In this document: one piece after another, positions 23,048-33,048 of the stretch
How the letters are laid out: every line of letters starts with the position of its first letter
Position numbering within the stretch: the stretch's first letter is position 1
Assembly (NCBI RefSeq): GCF_002751875.1
Contig: NZ_NMZM01000012.1
Coordinates: forward strand, 1 to 64,000
Direction of reading: 5' to 3'
Length of the DNA: 64,000 nt
Origin: Oceaniglobus indicus
GTDB taxonomy: Bacteria; Pseudomonadota; Alphaproteobacteria; Rhodobacterales; Rhodobacteraceae
The notes under the pieces: model-generated
Database searches by the model: none
Told to the model about the DNA's origin: nothing
What the model saw: only the letters and a program-made list of their open reading frames with translations
Position numbers and translations under genes: made by a program

Positions 23048-23989
23048 ATGGCACGAGCCCAAGGGGCGCGGGCGCAGATGGCGCTTGCGTTCGAGACGAC
23101 CTATGGAACACCGCCCGTCGGCGGTTTCACCAAAATGCCCTTTGCCAGCACGTCGCTGGGATCGGAACAGCCGCTGCTGAACAGCGAACTGCTGGGCTAC
23201 GGTCGCGATCCGCTGGCGCCCATCAAGGATGCGGTGACGGCGGATGGTGATGTCGTGGTGCCAATCGACGCCGAGGCCTTCGGCTTCTGGCTCAAGGCGG
23301 CCTTCGGTGATCCCACGACCACCGGTGCGGCGGCACCCTATACCCATGAATTCCAGTCCGGATCGTGGACGCTGCCATCAATGTCCATCGAGACTGCCAT
23401 GCCCGAGGTGCCGCGCTTTGCCATGTATTCCGGCTGCGTGCTGGATCAGCTGACCTGGCAGGTGCAGCGCTCTGGCCTGCTGACGGCAACCGCCCGGTTG
23501 GTGGCGCAAGGCGAGACCATCGCCACGGCCACCAGCGCAGGCACACCCGCCGGTCTGGCTCTGCAGCGCTTCGGCCATTTCAACGGGGCGATCAGCCGGA
23601 ATGGCAGCGCGCTGGGCAATGTGGTCTCAGCGGAAATCACCTATGCCAACAATCTCGACCGGATCGAGACCATCCGCAGCGATGGCAAGATCGACGGGGC
23701 TGACCCGTCCATTGCCGCGCTGACCGGCCGGATCGAGGTGCGCTTTGCAGACCAGACGCTGGTGGATCAGGCGATCAACGGTGACCCGTGCGAGATCAGC
23801 TTTGCCTATGTCCTGCCCTCGGGCGAGAGTTTCACCTTCACCGTGCACGCCGTCTATCTACCGCGTCCCCGGATCGAGATTTCTGGGCCGCAGGGCGTGC
23901 AGGCCACCTTCGACTGGCAAGCGGCGAAGGCCGTCAGCCCCGCCCGCATGTGCACCGCAACCCTGATCAACGACATCGAGGTCTATTGA
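23048..23989 (+). CDS. Major tail tube protein
   Basis: Predicted 313-residue protein. The start MARAQGARAQMALAFETTYG followed by TPPVGGFTKMPFAS is typical of long-tail tube proteins of GTA-like and lambda-like phages (gpV type). It is almost entirely beta-rich, with a second Ig-like part after residue 160. AGGAG precedes the ATG. It is followed without a gap by the tail chaperone genes, the order seen in siphoviruses. Confidence 0.8.
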   Translation: MARAQGARAQMALAFETTYGTPPVGGFTKMPFASTSLGSEQPLLNSELLGYGRDPLAPIKDAVTADGDVVVPIDAEAFGFWLKAAFGDPTTTGAAAPYTHEFQSGSWTLPSMSIETAMPEVPRFAMYSGCVLDQLTWQVQRSGLLTATARLVAQGETIATATSAGTPAGLALQRFGHFNGAISRNGSALGNVVSAEITYANNLDRIETIRSDGKIDGADPSIAALTGRIEVRFADQTLVDQAINGDPCEISFAYVLPSGESFTFTVHAVYLPRPRIEISGPQGVQATFDWQAAKAVSPARMCTATLINDIEVY

Positions 23990-24426
23990 TGCTCCGACTG
24001 AACCTGACCGCCGCTCCTGAATGGCTGGAGCTTGCCCCCGGCCTGCGCTTGCAGGTGGCACCCCTGACCACCGCGCTGATGGTCTCCGCCCGCGCCGATC
24101 CCGCCATCGAGGCCATGCCCGAGGAGGCCTCCCAGGAGGAGCTGGCGCTGGCCATGGCCAAATCCGTCGCCCGCCGTGCGGTGCTGGCCTGGGAGGGTGT
24201 GGGCGACGATGCGGGTGAAGCCGTGCCTGTCACGCCTGACAACATCGACGCCTTGCTGGAGGTCTGGCCGGTCTTTGAAGCCTTCCAGACCCAATATGTC
24301 GCGAGGGGTCTGCTGCTGGAACAGGAAAAAAACGTCTCCGCGCCCGCGCCGAATGGTCCTTCGACGGGGGCGACAGCTACTGCGCGGCCTGTAAAGCGAC
24401 GTGCGAAACCTGCCCCGCGCGGCTGA
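23989..24426 (+). CDS. Tail assembly chaperone, short form (G-like)
   Basis: Predicted 145-residue protein. Its ATG overlaps the stop of the tail-tube gene. The sequence LNLTAAPEWLELAPGLRLQV, then LAMAKSVARRAVLAWEGVG, resembles short chaperone proteins that sit between tail tube and tape measure. A slippery heptamer at 24327-24333, near codon 115, lets some ribosomes slip back and make a longer product. The last 30 residues of this form are low in complexity, as expected for an unconserved tail after the slip site. Confidence 0.75.
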   Translation: MLRLNLTAAPEWLELAPGLRLQVAPLTTALMVSARADPAIEAMPEEASQEELALAMAKSVARRAVLAWEGVGDDAGEAVPVTPDNIDALLEVWPVFEAFQTQYVARGLLLEQEKNVSAPAPNGPSTGATATARPVKRRAKPAPRG

Positions 24427-24656
24427 ACCAGCCCCTGACCTTTGAGGGCTGGCAGGTCTGGGATCTGGTCGGTCGTCTTGGTGGGCAGTTGCGCGTCGTG
24501 CCTGGCGCAGTGCTGGGCTGGGACATGGGCGCAGCCATGGCTTTGGCCCGCGCGTTGGGCATCGACACTCTGATCGCCGCCGAACTGCTGCCCGAGATCG
24601 AGGCGGTGATGGTGCGTAAGCTCAACGAACAGATGGAAGGACGCCGTGATGGCTGA
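23989..24656 (+). CDS. Tail assembly chaperone, -1 frameshift product (GT-like)
   Basis: A slip at A AAA AAC (24327-24333) moves ribosomes into a second frame that is open from 24279 to 24656 but has no ATG, GTG or TTG for well over 100 bases after the site. It adds a cysteine-rich patch (YCAACKATCETC) and then LTFEGWQVWDLVGRLGGQLR, giving about 222 residues in all. The added part resembles short proteins (DUF7697-like) placed before tape-measure genes in related phages. In lambda the equivalent GT product recruits tail tube to the tape measure. The frame ends inside the tape-measure start region. Confidence 0.75.
24327..24333 (+). promoter_or_regulatory. Programmed -1 frameshift site (A AAA AAC)
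   Basis: In the chaperone frame the codons are GAA AAA AAC, giving the heptamer A AAA AAC, one of the classic bacterial -1 slippery sequences. It lies between the tail-tube and tape-measure genes, where almost all long-tailed phages have such a site. The -1 frame downstream encodes a plausible domain and lacks its own start codon. Confidence 0.8.
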
Positions 24657-27039
24657 AAAACGGGTCTCCGTCCGCCTTGTGGCGACGGGTGGACGCCAAG
24701 TGCGCGCCGAGCTGGAAGGTGTCGGAGAAGCCGGAGCGCGCGGGTTTGGCCGTCTGTCGCGCGAGATGGATCTGGCCAATGCCCGCGTGGCGGCCTTTGC
24801 CCGTCGCGCCACGCTGGCGGCCGCTGCAGCCACGGCGGCCCTGGCCGCTGCCGGGGCTGCGATGATCCGCTCCGGGTTGCAGAATGTCGATGCGCAGGCG
24901 AAGCTCGCGCAATCGCTCGGGACGACCGTTGCCTCGATCCAGCCACTAGAGCGCGCGGGCGAGTTGGCAGGCGTGTCGATGTCCGGGATCGAGCAGGCGA
25001 CCAAGGACCTGACGCGGCGGTTGAGCCAGGCGGCCGCCGGGACCGGACCTGCTGCTGATGCACTGGACAGGCTGGGGCTATCGGCCAATGAGCTGATCGC
25101 CCTGCCATTGGACCAGCGTGTTGGGGCGATCAACGCGGCCATTGAGGATTTCGTGCCAGTGGCTGAGCGCGCCGCTATCGCCGGGCAGCTGTTTGGCGAA
25201 GAAGGCTCCATCGCAATGTCGCGCATCGACACCGCGACGCTACGCCAGGCGACCGAGGATGTGCTGGCCTTTGGCGTCGTGGTCTCCGAACAGGACGCCG
25301 ACCAGATCGAGCGGACGAACGATGCGATCTCCCGTCTTGGCCTGATCTGGCGCAGCGTCTCGAACCAGCTGGCGGTGGCCGCCGCCCCGGCGCTGGAGGC
25401 GGTGGCAAATGCACTGGCCAGCGTCGCGCGGACCACCGGGCCGCTGGGCATCGCCATTCGCGGGCTCTTTGACAATATCGGGCGTCTGACCACCTATGCC
25501 GCGACCTTCGCGGGTCTCATGGCAGGCCGTTGGGTGGCGGGCATGGCGGCAGCTGCGTTGTCCGTGCGCGGGGTCGCCACGGCGCTGGTCATGTTGCGCG
25601 GGGCGCTGATCCGCACCGGCATCGGCGCATTGATCGTCGGCGCGGGCGAGCTGGTGTTCCAGTTCACGCGTCTCATGTCGGGCGCAGGTGGCTTCGGCGA
25701 GGCTATGGGCTTGCTCAAAGACGTCGCCGTCGAGGTCTGGAACCGGATATCGCTCAGCGCGGTCGCTGCATGGGCACGGGTGGAAAGCAGCTGGGCCACA
25801 GCACAGGCCGGTATTTATGACGGGTTACAAACGGCGACGGACGCCGTGACCCGCTGGGCCAACGCCACGATCAACACCTTCGAGGGCGCGTTTCTGGCGG
25901 TACAGGCCATCTGGGGCGCGCTGCCGGAGGTGTTCGACCGGATTGGGACGCTCGCGATCAATGGCCTCGTCGAGGTGATGGAAACCGGGATTGCCGGGGT
26001 CACCGAGGCGATCAACACCGTGCTGACCCTTGGCGGGCGGCGGCCCGATTGGGCCATCGCAGCGCCGGATCTGTCGGCGTGGAAATCCGTCGTGCCCGAG
26101 GCCGTCGATCTGGGCGACCGAGCCCGCGCGGCCTACGACTGCGCCTTCGCGGATGATCCTTTCGAAGCGCCAGACCTCTTTGGCGGCATGGCCGAGGGCG
26201 CGCGCGGTCGGGCAGCGGGGTATTCCGAGGCGGCGGGGATGCTCTCGGACGCAGCCGCACGGCCCATGACCGCTTGGCAGGCCCTGCGCGACGCGATGCG
26301 CGGCAGCGATGAGGACGGTGCGGATGCGCTGACCGAAGCGACAGCCGCCGCCGACCGTCTGGAGGCCGCCCTTGGTGAGGCCGGAAGCGCTGCTACAGAT
26401 GCGGGAGCTGCGGCCGGAGCTGCGGCGGCGGCCGCGACACCTGACACCAATGCCGCCGCCACTGGCTGGCAAGCGATCACGGCGGCGCTGTCGGATTACG
26501 CCAGCAAGGCCCGTGAGATTGGCGGCGATATCGGCCAGAGCCTGGTCGGGGCGTTCCAGTCGGCTGAGAACGCGGTGGGCCAGTTCGTGAAGACCGGAAA
26601 GCTGGATTTCCGCGATCTCACCACTTCGCTGCTGGCTGATCTCGCCAAGCTGGCGGCGCGGCGGTTCATCTTGGGACCAATCGCCAATGCGCTTTCTGGC
26701 GCGCTTGGCGGCATTGGCGGCGGGATCTTCGCTGACATCCTGCATGCGGGTGGCATGGTCGGGGCTGCAGGGCAAAGCCGCATGGTTCCGGCGATGGCCT
26801 TTGCCGCTGCGCCCCGGATGCATTCCGGCGGCGTCGCCGGTCTGCGTCACGATGAAGTCCCGGCCATCTTGCAGCGGGGTGAGCGGGTGCTGTCGCGTCG
26901 TGAGGCCCAGAGCTATGGCGGGGGTGGCGGTGTCAACGTCACCATCATGGCCCGCGACGCCGAGAGCTTCCGCCAATCGCGCACCCAAGTCGCCGCTGAC
27001 ATTGCCCGCGCGGTCTCGCTGGGCCGGAGGGGCATGTGA
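24649..27039 (+). CDS. Tail tape measure protein
   Basis: Predicted 796-residue protein. The N-terminal 250 residues are helical (coiled coil around LAQSLGTTVASIQPLERAGE). Hydrophobic stretches near 280-340 could cross the host membrane on infection. Ala-rich helices fill 550-620, and the C-terminal part (DLTTSLLADLAKLAARRFIL, GGVAGLRHDEVPAILQRGE) matches the lambda-type tape-measure C-terminus. I chose the ATG at 24649; a GTG lies directly before it. It sets tail length, and this length is modest. Confidence 0.85.
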   Translation: MAEKRVSVRLVATGGRQVRAELEGVGEAGARGFGRLSREMDLANARVAAFARRATLAAAAATAALAAAGAAMIRSGLQNVDAQAKLAQSLGTTVASIQPLERAGELAGVSMSGIEQATKDLTRRLSQAAAGTGPAADALDRLGLSANELIALPLDQRVGAINAAIEDFVPVAERAAIAGQLFGEEGSIAMSRIDTATLRQATEDVLAFGVVVSEQDADQIERTNDAISRLGLIWRSVSNQLAVAAAPALEAVANALASVARTTGPLGIAIRGLFDNIGRLTTYAATFAGLMAGRWVAGMAAAALSVRGVATALVMLRGALIRTGIGALIVGAGELVFQFTRLMSGAGGFGEAMGLLKDVAVEVWNRISLSAVAAWARVESSWATAQAGIYDGLQTATDAVTRWANATINTFEGAFLAVQAIWGALPEVFDRIGTLAINGLVEVMETGIAGVTEAINTVLTLGGRRPDWAIAAPDLSAWKSVVPEAVDLGDRARAAYDCAFADDPFEAPDLFGGMAEGARGRAAGYSEAAGMLSDAAARPMTAWQALRDAMRGSDEDGADALTEATAAADRLEAALGEAGSAATDAGAAAGAAAAAATPDTNAAATGWQAITAALSDYASKAREIGGDIGQSLVGAFQSAENAVGQFVKTGKLDFRDLTTSLLADLAKLAARRFILGPIANALSGALGGIGGGIFADILHAGGMVGAAGQSRMVPAMAFAAAPRMHSGGVAGLRHDEVPAILQRGERVLSRREAQSYGGGGGVNVTIMARDAESFRQSRTQVAADIARAVSLGRRGM

Positions 27040-27100
27040 GTGCGACACCGCAAGTGGAAACCGGTTGTGGGGACCAGAGCACGAACGAAGGAGAGACTTG

Positions 27101-27727
27101 ATGGCGTTCCACGAGATCCGGTTTCCCGACAACATCAGCCGGGGCGCGCGCGGCGGGCCGGAGCGGCGGACGCAGATCGTCGAGCTCGCTTCCGGCGATG
27201 AGGAACGCAACGCCAGCTGGGCGAACAGCCGCCGCCGCTATGATGTCGCCTACGGCATTCGCCGCGCAGACGATTTGGCGGCGGTCGTGGCCTTCTTTGA
27301 GGCCCGCAACGGTCGGCTGCATGGATTTCGCTTCAAGGACTGGGGTGACCACAAGTCCTGCCTGCCCTCGGGAACGCCATCAGCCACGGATCAGGTAATT
27401 GGCACCGGCGATGGGACGATGACCGCCTTCCAGCTGGTCAAACACTACGCTTCGGGCACTCAGACCTGGACCCGGACGATCACCAAGCCGGTGGCGGGAA
27501 CCGTGCGCATCGCGCTTGACGGCAACGCGCAGTCCTCCGGTTGGTCCGTCGACACCACGACTGGCGTTATCACCTTCGGCACCGCACTGGGCTCCGGCGT
27601 CGTTATCACCGCAGGCTTCGAATTTGACGTGCCCGTCCGCTTCGACAGTGACGCCCTCGATGTGACGCTCGACCTCGAGCGGCTCGGCTCCTTCACCTCC
27701 ATTCCACTGCTGGAGATCCGCAGATGA
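27101..27727 (+). CDS. GTA-like distal tail protein, DUF2460
   Basis: Predicted 208-residue protein starting with AFHEIRFPDNISRGARGGPE, followed by RRYDVAYGIRRADDL and a repeat-rich beta end; this is the DUF2460 family of Rhodobacter GTA gene 12-type distal tail proteins. GAAGGAG precedes the ATG at 27101. A longer frame from 26687 overlaps the tape measure. The stop overlaps the next gene in an ATGA. Confidence 0.85.
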   Translation: MAFHEIRFPDNISRGARGGPERRTQIVELASGDEERNASWANSRRRYDVAYGIRRADDLAAVVAFFEARNGRLHGFRFKDWGDHKSCLPSGTPSATDQVIGTGDGTMTAFQLVKHYASGTQTWTRTITKPVAGTVRIALDGNAQSSGWSVDTTTGVITFGTALGSGVVITAGFEFDVPVRFDSDALDVTLDLERLGSFTSIPLLEIRR

Positions 27728-28608
27728 AGACCCTCACCCCTGATCTTCAGGCCCATCTCGACGAGGGCACAACCACGCTGGCCTGGTGTTGGCGGATCAC
27801 GCGGGCCGATGGCGTCACCTTCGGCTTCACCGATCACGACCGGACGCTCCGCTTCGATGGCACCGATTTTGAACCCGAGAGCGGCCTGACGGCGTCCGAG
27901 GTGCGTTCCGGCTCGGACCTGTCCGTCGATGCGCAGGACGCAGAGGGCGTGCTGACTTCGGACCGCATCACCGAGACCGACATTCTCGACGGCCGCTGGG
28001 ACAACGCCGAGGTTGAGGTCTGGCGGGTGAACTGGGCGGACACCGGCCAGCGCGTCCTGCTGCGGCGCGGCGCCATCGGCCAGATCCGGCGCGGGCGGTT
28101 GGCCTTTGTGGCCGAGGTCCGGAGCCTTGCCCATGTGCTGGGGCAGACAGTCGGGCGGACGTTTCAGGCGACCTGCGATGCGGCGCTCGGGGATGCGCGC
28201 TGCGGGGTTGATCTGAGCAACCCGGTCTACAGGGGCCTCGGGACAGTGACCAATCTCCAGCGCGACCGGGCATTTTTGGCAGCGGGGCTGGGCGGTTTCA
28301 CCTTTGGTTGGTTCGCGTTTGGCACGGTGGAGTGGACCAGCGGGGCGAATGCCGGGCGGCGCGCTGAAGTGATCGCCCATGATGTCATCGATGGCGACGC
28401 GGTTCTGACGCTGCTGGAAGCGCCGGTGCGGCCCATTGCTGAGGGCGACGGCTTCGTTGTCCGCGCGGGCTGCGACAAGCGGATCGAAACCTGCGGCGCG
28501 AAGTTCGCCAATACCGCCAACTTCCGGGGCTTCCCGCACATCCCCGGCCAGGACACGATCCTGCGCTATGCCAACAAGGACGGTGGGCATGAAGGCGGTG
28601 TGTTGTGA
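27724..28608 (+). CDS. GTA-like tail protein, DUF2163 with Phage_BR0599 C-terminus
   Basis: Predicted 294-residue protein. The N-terminal 160 residues fit DUF2163 (HLDEGTTTLAWCWRITRADG). The C-terminal 80 residues fit the Phage_BR0599 module, with CDKRIETCGAKFANTANFRG followed by FPHIPG. This is the equivalent of GTA gene 13, a hub protein at the tail tip. Four cysteines, including CGA and the ALGDARC segment, may bind an iron-sulfur cluster as proposed for GTA hubs. ATGA and GTGA overlaps couple it to both neighbours. Confidence 0.88.
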   Translation: MKTLTPDLQAHLDEGTTTLAWCWRITRADGVTFGFTDHDRTLRFDGTDFEPESGLTASEVRSGSDLSVDAQDAEGVLTSDRITETDILDGRWDNAEVEVWRVNWADTGQRVLLRRGAIGQIRRGRLAFVAEVRSLAHVLGQTVGRTFQATCDAALGDARCGVDLSNPVYRGLGTVTNLQRDRAFLAAGLGGFTFGWFAFGTVEWTSGANAGRRAEVIAHDVIDGDAVLTLLEAPVRPIAEGDGFVVRAGCDKRIETCGAKFANTANFRGFPHIPGQDTILRYANKDGGHEGGVL

Positions 28609-29036
28609 ACGCAAATCCCGAGCGCGTCATCACCGCTGCCCGCAAATGGCTGGGCACGCCATACCACGACCAGGCCAGCCTGCGCGGCGTTGGCTGCGAC
28701 TGTCTCGGGCTCGCCCGGGGCGTCTGGCGCGAGGTCGTCGGCCCCGAGCCATTCCCGATCCCACCCTATAGCCGCGATTGGGGCGAGACCGGCCCGCGCG
28801 AAGTGTTGGCAGAAGGGGCGCGCGCCATGATGATCGAAGTTTCGCCTGCAGAGGTCAGTCCCGGCGCGCTGATTCTTTTCCGCATGGCCCCTCGCGCCAT
28901 TGCCAAGCATGTGGGCATCCTCACGGGGCCTGGCACCTTCCTCCACGCCTATGAGCGCCTTGGCGTGATCGAGGAACCGCTCACTCCCGCTTGGCGGCGG
29001 CGCATTGCCTTCGCCTTTCTGTTCCCGCAACCCTGA
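28605..29036 (+). CDS. NlpC/P60 tail peptidoglycan peptidase
   Basis: Predicted 143-residue enzyme of the GTA gene 14 type. GVGCDCLGLARGVWRE holds the catalytic cysteine (about residue 26-28) and AKHVGILTGPG the catalytic histidine (about 104). It should cut peptidoglycan stem peptides during DNA entry. The start is the GTG at 28605, overlapping the stop of the DUF2163 gene. Confidence 0.88.
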   Translation: MNANPERVITAARKWLGTPYHDQASLRGVGCDCLGLARGVWREVVGPEPFPIPPYSRDWGETGPREVLAEGARAMMIEVSPAEVSPGALILFRMAPRAIAKHVGILTGPGTFLHAYERLGVIEEPLTPAWRRRIAFAFLFPQP

Positions 29037-29045
29037 GGGTCTGAC

Positions 29046-32000
29046 ATGGCCAGTCTTGTTCTCGGTGCCGCTGGCGCTGCCATCGGCGGCAGCATTGGCG
29101 GTGCGATCCTCGGCGTCAGTGCCTTTACCATCGGCGGCTTTGTCGGCTCCACCATCGGCTCGGTCGTGGACAGCTGGATCATCTCCTCGCTCGCCCCCAC
29201 CCAGCGGATCGAGGGCGCGCGGATGGACAATCTGCGCATCACCTCAGCCACTGAAGGGGCTGTGATCCCGCGCCTTTACGGGCGCATGCGGATCGGTGGC
29301 AATATCATCTGGGCGACGGATTTCCGCGAGGAAACCAAGACCACTACGCAAGGCGGCGGCAAGGGCGGCGGCGGAGGTGGCAAGGTTCAAAGCTCCGAGT
29401 ATTTCTATTTTGCCTCCTTCGCGGTGGCGCTCTGCGAAGGCCCGATTACCGGCATCGGCCGCATCTGGGCCGACGGTAAATTGTTGGACACCGCCGGTGT
29501 CACATGGCGCTGGTATCCGGGCGATGAAGCGCAGATCGTCGATCCGTTCATGTCGGCCAAGATGGGCGCGTCGGGCACACCCGCCTATCGCGGCACCGCC
29601 TATGTCGTCTTCGAGGATCTGCCGCTGGGCGATTACGGCAACCGCATCCCGCAGATGAGCTTCGAGGTGTTCCGCCCGCTGGCGGACCCAGACACGGCGG
29701 AGGGGCTGACCCGCGCCGTCACCATGATACCCGCATCGGGCGAGTTTAGCTATGCAACCGAAGGCATCCGCAGGGGCAGTGGCGGCGCGCAAACGCCCGA
29801 AAACCTCAACGCGGTATCTGACACCGCCGACATGGTGGTGGCGCTGGACCGGCTGCAGGCCATGGCGCCGAAGGTCGAAAGCGTCAGCCTCGTGGTTGCC
29901 TGGTTCGGCGACGATCTGCGGGCAGGCACTTGCAAGGTGCGGCCCGGCGTCGAGGTCTTGGAGAAGACCACCACACCCGAGGATTGGTCGGTCAACGGCG
30001 TCAGCCGCGCCAACGCTTTCCTCGTGAGTCGCGATGATCAGGAGCGCCCGGTCTATGGCGGCACGCCTGCTGATTTCGCCGTGGTCCAGGCGATCAAGGA
30101 GATGAAAGCGCGCGGGCTGCGCGTGACGCTCTACCCGTTTATCCTGATGGATGTGCCTGCGGATAACACGCTGCCAAACCCATATTCCGACAATGCCGCC
30201 GAGACCGGCCAGCCTGCGTTTCCATGGCGCGGGCGGATTACATGCTCGCCTGCTGCAGGCTACGCGGGCACCGTGGACAAGACCCCCACCGCTGCAAGTC
30301 AGGTCGCGGCGCTGTTCGGCACGGCCACACCGGCAAACTTCAGCGTCTCGGGTCAGTCGGTTTCGTGGACCGGGCCCTCCGGCAACTGGGGCCTGCGGCG
30401 CATGGTGCTGCATTACGCCCATCTCTGCGCGGCGGCGGGCGGGGTCGACGCCTTCCTGATTGGCACCGAGATGCCGGGGCTGACGACGATCCGCTCGGGT
30501 GCCAGCACCTATCCTGCAGTGCAGGCCTATCGGGATCTTCTCGCCGATGTCCGCTCGATCCTCGGGTCCAGCACAAAGATCGGCTATGCGGCGGACTGGT
30601 CGGAATACTTCGGGCACCAGCCGGGCGATACCTCTGGCGACGTATTCTTCCACCTCGATCCGCTCTGGGCTGATCCGGAGATCGATTTCGTCGCGATCGA
30701 CAACTACATGCCGCTGTCGGACTGGCGCGACGGGTTCGGGCACGCGGATGGTGAGGGGGCAAGCGCCATCGGTTCGAGCGAGCCCCCGAACGAAGGCTGG
30801 CCTGCGATCTACGACCGGGCCTATCTGCAGAGCAACATCGCGGGCGGAGAAGGCTTCGATTGGTTCTACGTCTCAGAGGCGGATCGCGCAGGCCAGATCC
30901 GCACCCAGATCAGTGATGGAGCGTTCGGAAAGCCTTGGGTCTTTCGCTACAAGGATCTGCGCAATTGGTGGTCCAACCCGCATTATAACCGTCCGGGCGG
31001 TGTGGAGAGCGCGACACCCACAGCGTGGGTGCCGCAATCAAAACCGATCTGGTTCACCGAGCTGGGCTGTCCCGCCATCGACCGGGGCACCAACCGGCCC
31101 AACGTGTTTTTCGACCCGAAGTCGTCCGAGAGCATAACGCCCTATTTCTCGCGCGGCTGGCGCGATGATACGATCCAGCGGGCCTATCTTGAGGCCACCT
31201 ATCTGTTCTGGGGCGATGCCGCGAACAACCCGGTGTCACCGGTCTATGGCGGGCCCATGGTGCATGTCCCCGAATGCGCCGCCTGGACATGGGACGCGCG
31301 GCCCTATCCGTTCTTTCCCGAACTCACAGACGTCTGGACCGATGGCGCGAACTGGCGGCTGGGGCATTGGCTGAACGGTCGTCTCGGAGCCGTCGCGCTG
31401 GCCGCCCTCGTGCGCCACCTATGCCTGCGCGCCGGTATGTCGGAAAGCCGGATCGACGTCACAGGTCTCTGGGGCGCGGTGGAGGGCTACGCCATCGGTG
31501 CGCTGGAGTCCCCGCGTGCCTCGATCACCACCTTGTCGCGCCACTTCGGCTTTGATGCGGTGGAAACCGAAGGCGTGATCCGCTTTGTGATGCGCGGCCG
31601 CGCTGCGGTGGCAAACGTGGCTCATGACGATCTGGTCGCCGCCCGAGAGGGGGATGTGCTGGAACTGACCCGCGCGCAGGAAACCGAACTGCCACAGGCC
31701 TTGAAGTGGCAGGTGGCCCGCGCCGATGAGGATTACGACGCCGCCCTCGTCGAGGCGCGGCGCATCACCGTGGACACGACGCGCATTGCCTCAGAGTCCT
31801 TCCCGATGGCGGTGCCACCGGAGGAGGCCGAGCGCCGCTGCCGCCGGGCCCTGATGGAAGCGTGGACCGGGCGGGAGACCGCAGCGTTTCGCTTGCCACC
31901 ATCACGCTTGGCGCTTGATCCGGCAGATGTCGTGACGCTGGCCCATGACGGACGGGATATCCCGCTGCGGCTGGTCTCCATCGCCGATGCAGAGGCTCGC

Positions 32001-33038
32001 GGCATCGAGGCCGTCCGTCAGGACCGCGAAGCCCATGATCTGCCACCCGGATCGCCCCGACCGTCGTCCGTCGTGTTCGGAGCGCCCGAAGTGGTGCTCA
32101 TGGATCTGCCGCAACTGACCGAAGGCCAACCGCCGCACTGCCCTCTGATCGCCACACACGCGGTCCCGTGGCCTGGCGAGATGGCGGTGTTCCGCAGCCC
32201 GTCGATGGATGGGTTTGAGCTGTTGACCACGTTCGGCAGCCGCGCCCGCATCGGGACATTGGTCTCGGATTTCTTCGCGGGTCCGACCTCACGCTTTGAT
32301 CTCGGCAATGCGCTGGTGGTCGATCTGCTGACTGGCACGCTGGAGGGCGTCACCGACCTCACGCTGTTCGGCGGTGCCAATGCGCTGGCCATCGAGAGCG
32401 CGCCGGGTGTCTGGGAGGTCGTGCAGGCGGGCGCTCCCGAATTGATCGCGCCGGGGCGCTACCGGCTGAGGCGCTTGCTGCGCGGACAGCGCGGTACGGA
32501 AGGTGCAATGGCCAATCCGGCACCGGCGGGTGCCCGGGTTGTGGTGCTGGATGAGGCTCTGACAACCTTGCCCATCGCGGAGGCCGATCTCGGGCTGCCG
32601 TGGAACTGGCGCATCGGCCCCGCGAGCCGCCCAGTCAGCGATGAGACCTATGTTGCCCGGAGCTTTGCGCCCGCAGGCGTTGGGCTAAGGCCCTTTTCCG
32701 TGGCCCATGTGGAGCAGCCATGGCGCAGACCGCGCACGCGCGGCGATCTGACGATCCGCTGGACGCGACGGTCCCGCGCTCTTTCCGCCGACAGCTGGGG
32801 CGCTGTGGAGGTGCCGCTGGCTGAAGAACTGGAAGCCTACGAGATCGAGATCCTTGATGGTGCAGAGGTCAAACGCACGCTGAGCGCGACTACGACGAGC
32901 GTCATCTACACTGCCGCCCAGCAAACCGCCGATTGGGGTGCGCCGCTCGGGCTCGGTTCTACGCTCCGCATCAGCATCTATCAGCTCTCTGCCCTGATCG
33001 GGCGGGGGGCGGCCAAAACCATCACACTCCAACTCTGA
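29046..33038 (+). CDS. GTA-like tail tip / host-specificity megatron protein
   Basis: Predicted 1330-residue protein of the GTA gene 15 type. The N-terminus has a glycine-zipper-like hydrophobic stretch (GAAIGGSIGGAILG). Residues 430-750 are a TIM-barrel, glycoside hydrolase-like domain (RRMVLHYAHLCAAAGGVDAF, IWFTELGCPAID). Residues 800-960 match the phage-tail_3 domain and the end is beta-rich. It should form the tail-tip spike and bind or degrade surface sugars. It begins 9 bases after the peptidase. Confidence 0.9.
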   Translation: MASLVLGAAGAAIGGSIGGAILGVSAFTIGGFVGSTIGSVVDSWIISSLAPTQRIEGARMDNLRITSATEGAVIPRLYGRMRIGGNIIWATDFREETKTTTQGGGKGGGGGGKVQSSEYFYFASFAVALCEGPITGIGRIWADGKLLDTAGVTWRWYPGDEAQIVDPFMSAKMGASGTPAYRGTAYVVFEDLPLGDYGNRIPQMSFEVFRPLADPDTAEGLTRAVTMIPASGEFSYATEGIRRGSGGAQTPENLNAVSDTADMVVALDRLQAMAPKVESVSLVVAWFGDDLRAGTCKVRPGVEVLEKTTTPEDWSVNGVSRANAFLVSRDDQERPVYGGTPADFAVVQAIKEMKARGLRVTLYPFILMDVPADNTLPNPYSDNAAETGQPAFPWRGRITCSPAAGYAGTVDKTPTAASQVAALFGTATPANFSVSGQSVSWTGPSGNWGLRRMVLHYAHLCAAAGGVDAFLIGTEMPGLTTIRSGASTYPAVQAYRDLLADVRSILGSSTKIGYAADWSEYFGHQPGDTSGDVFFHLDPLWADPEIDFVAIDNYMPLSDWRDGFGHADGEGASAIGSSEPPNEGWPAIYDRAYLQSNIAGGEGFDWFYVSEADRAGQIRTQISDGAFGKPWVFRYKDLRNWWSNPHYNRPGGVESATPTAWVPQSKPIWFTELGCPAIDRGTNRPNVFFDPKSSESITPYFSRGWRDDTIQRAYLEATYLFWGDAANNPVSPVYGGPMVHVPECAAWTWDARPYPFFPELTDVWTDGANWRLGHWLNGRLGAVALAALVRHLCLRAGMSESRIDVTGLWGAVEGYAIGALESPRASITTLSRHFGFDAVETEGVIRFVMRGRAAVANVAHDDLVAAREGDVLELTRAQETELPQALKWQVARADEDYDAALVEARRITVDTTRIASESFPMAVPPEEAERRCRRALMEAWTGRETAAFRLPPSRLALDPADVVTLAHDGRDIPLRLVSIADAEARGIEAVRQDREAHDLPPGSPRPSSVVFGAPEVVLMDLPQLTEGQPPHCPLIATHAVPWPGEMAVFRSPSMDGFELLTTFGSRARIGTLVSDFFAGPTSRFDLGNALVVDLLTGTLEGVTDLTLFGGANALAIESAPGVWEVVQAGAPELIAPGRYRLRRLLRGQRGTEGAMANPAPAGARVVVLDEALTTLPIAEADLGLPWNWRIGPASRPVSDETYVARSFAPAGVGLRPFSVAHVEQPWRRPRTRGDLTIRWTRRSRALSADSWGAVEVPLAEELEAYEIEILDGAEVKRTLSATTTSVIYTAAQQTADWGAPLGLGSTLRISIYQLSALIGRGAAKTITLQL

Positions 33039-33048
33039 GGGCAATTTC

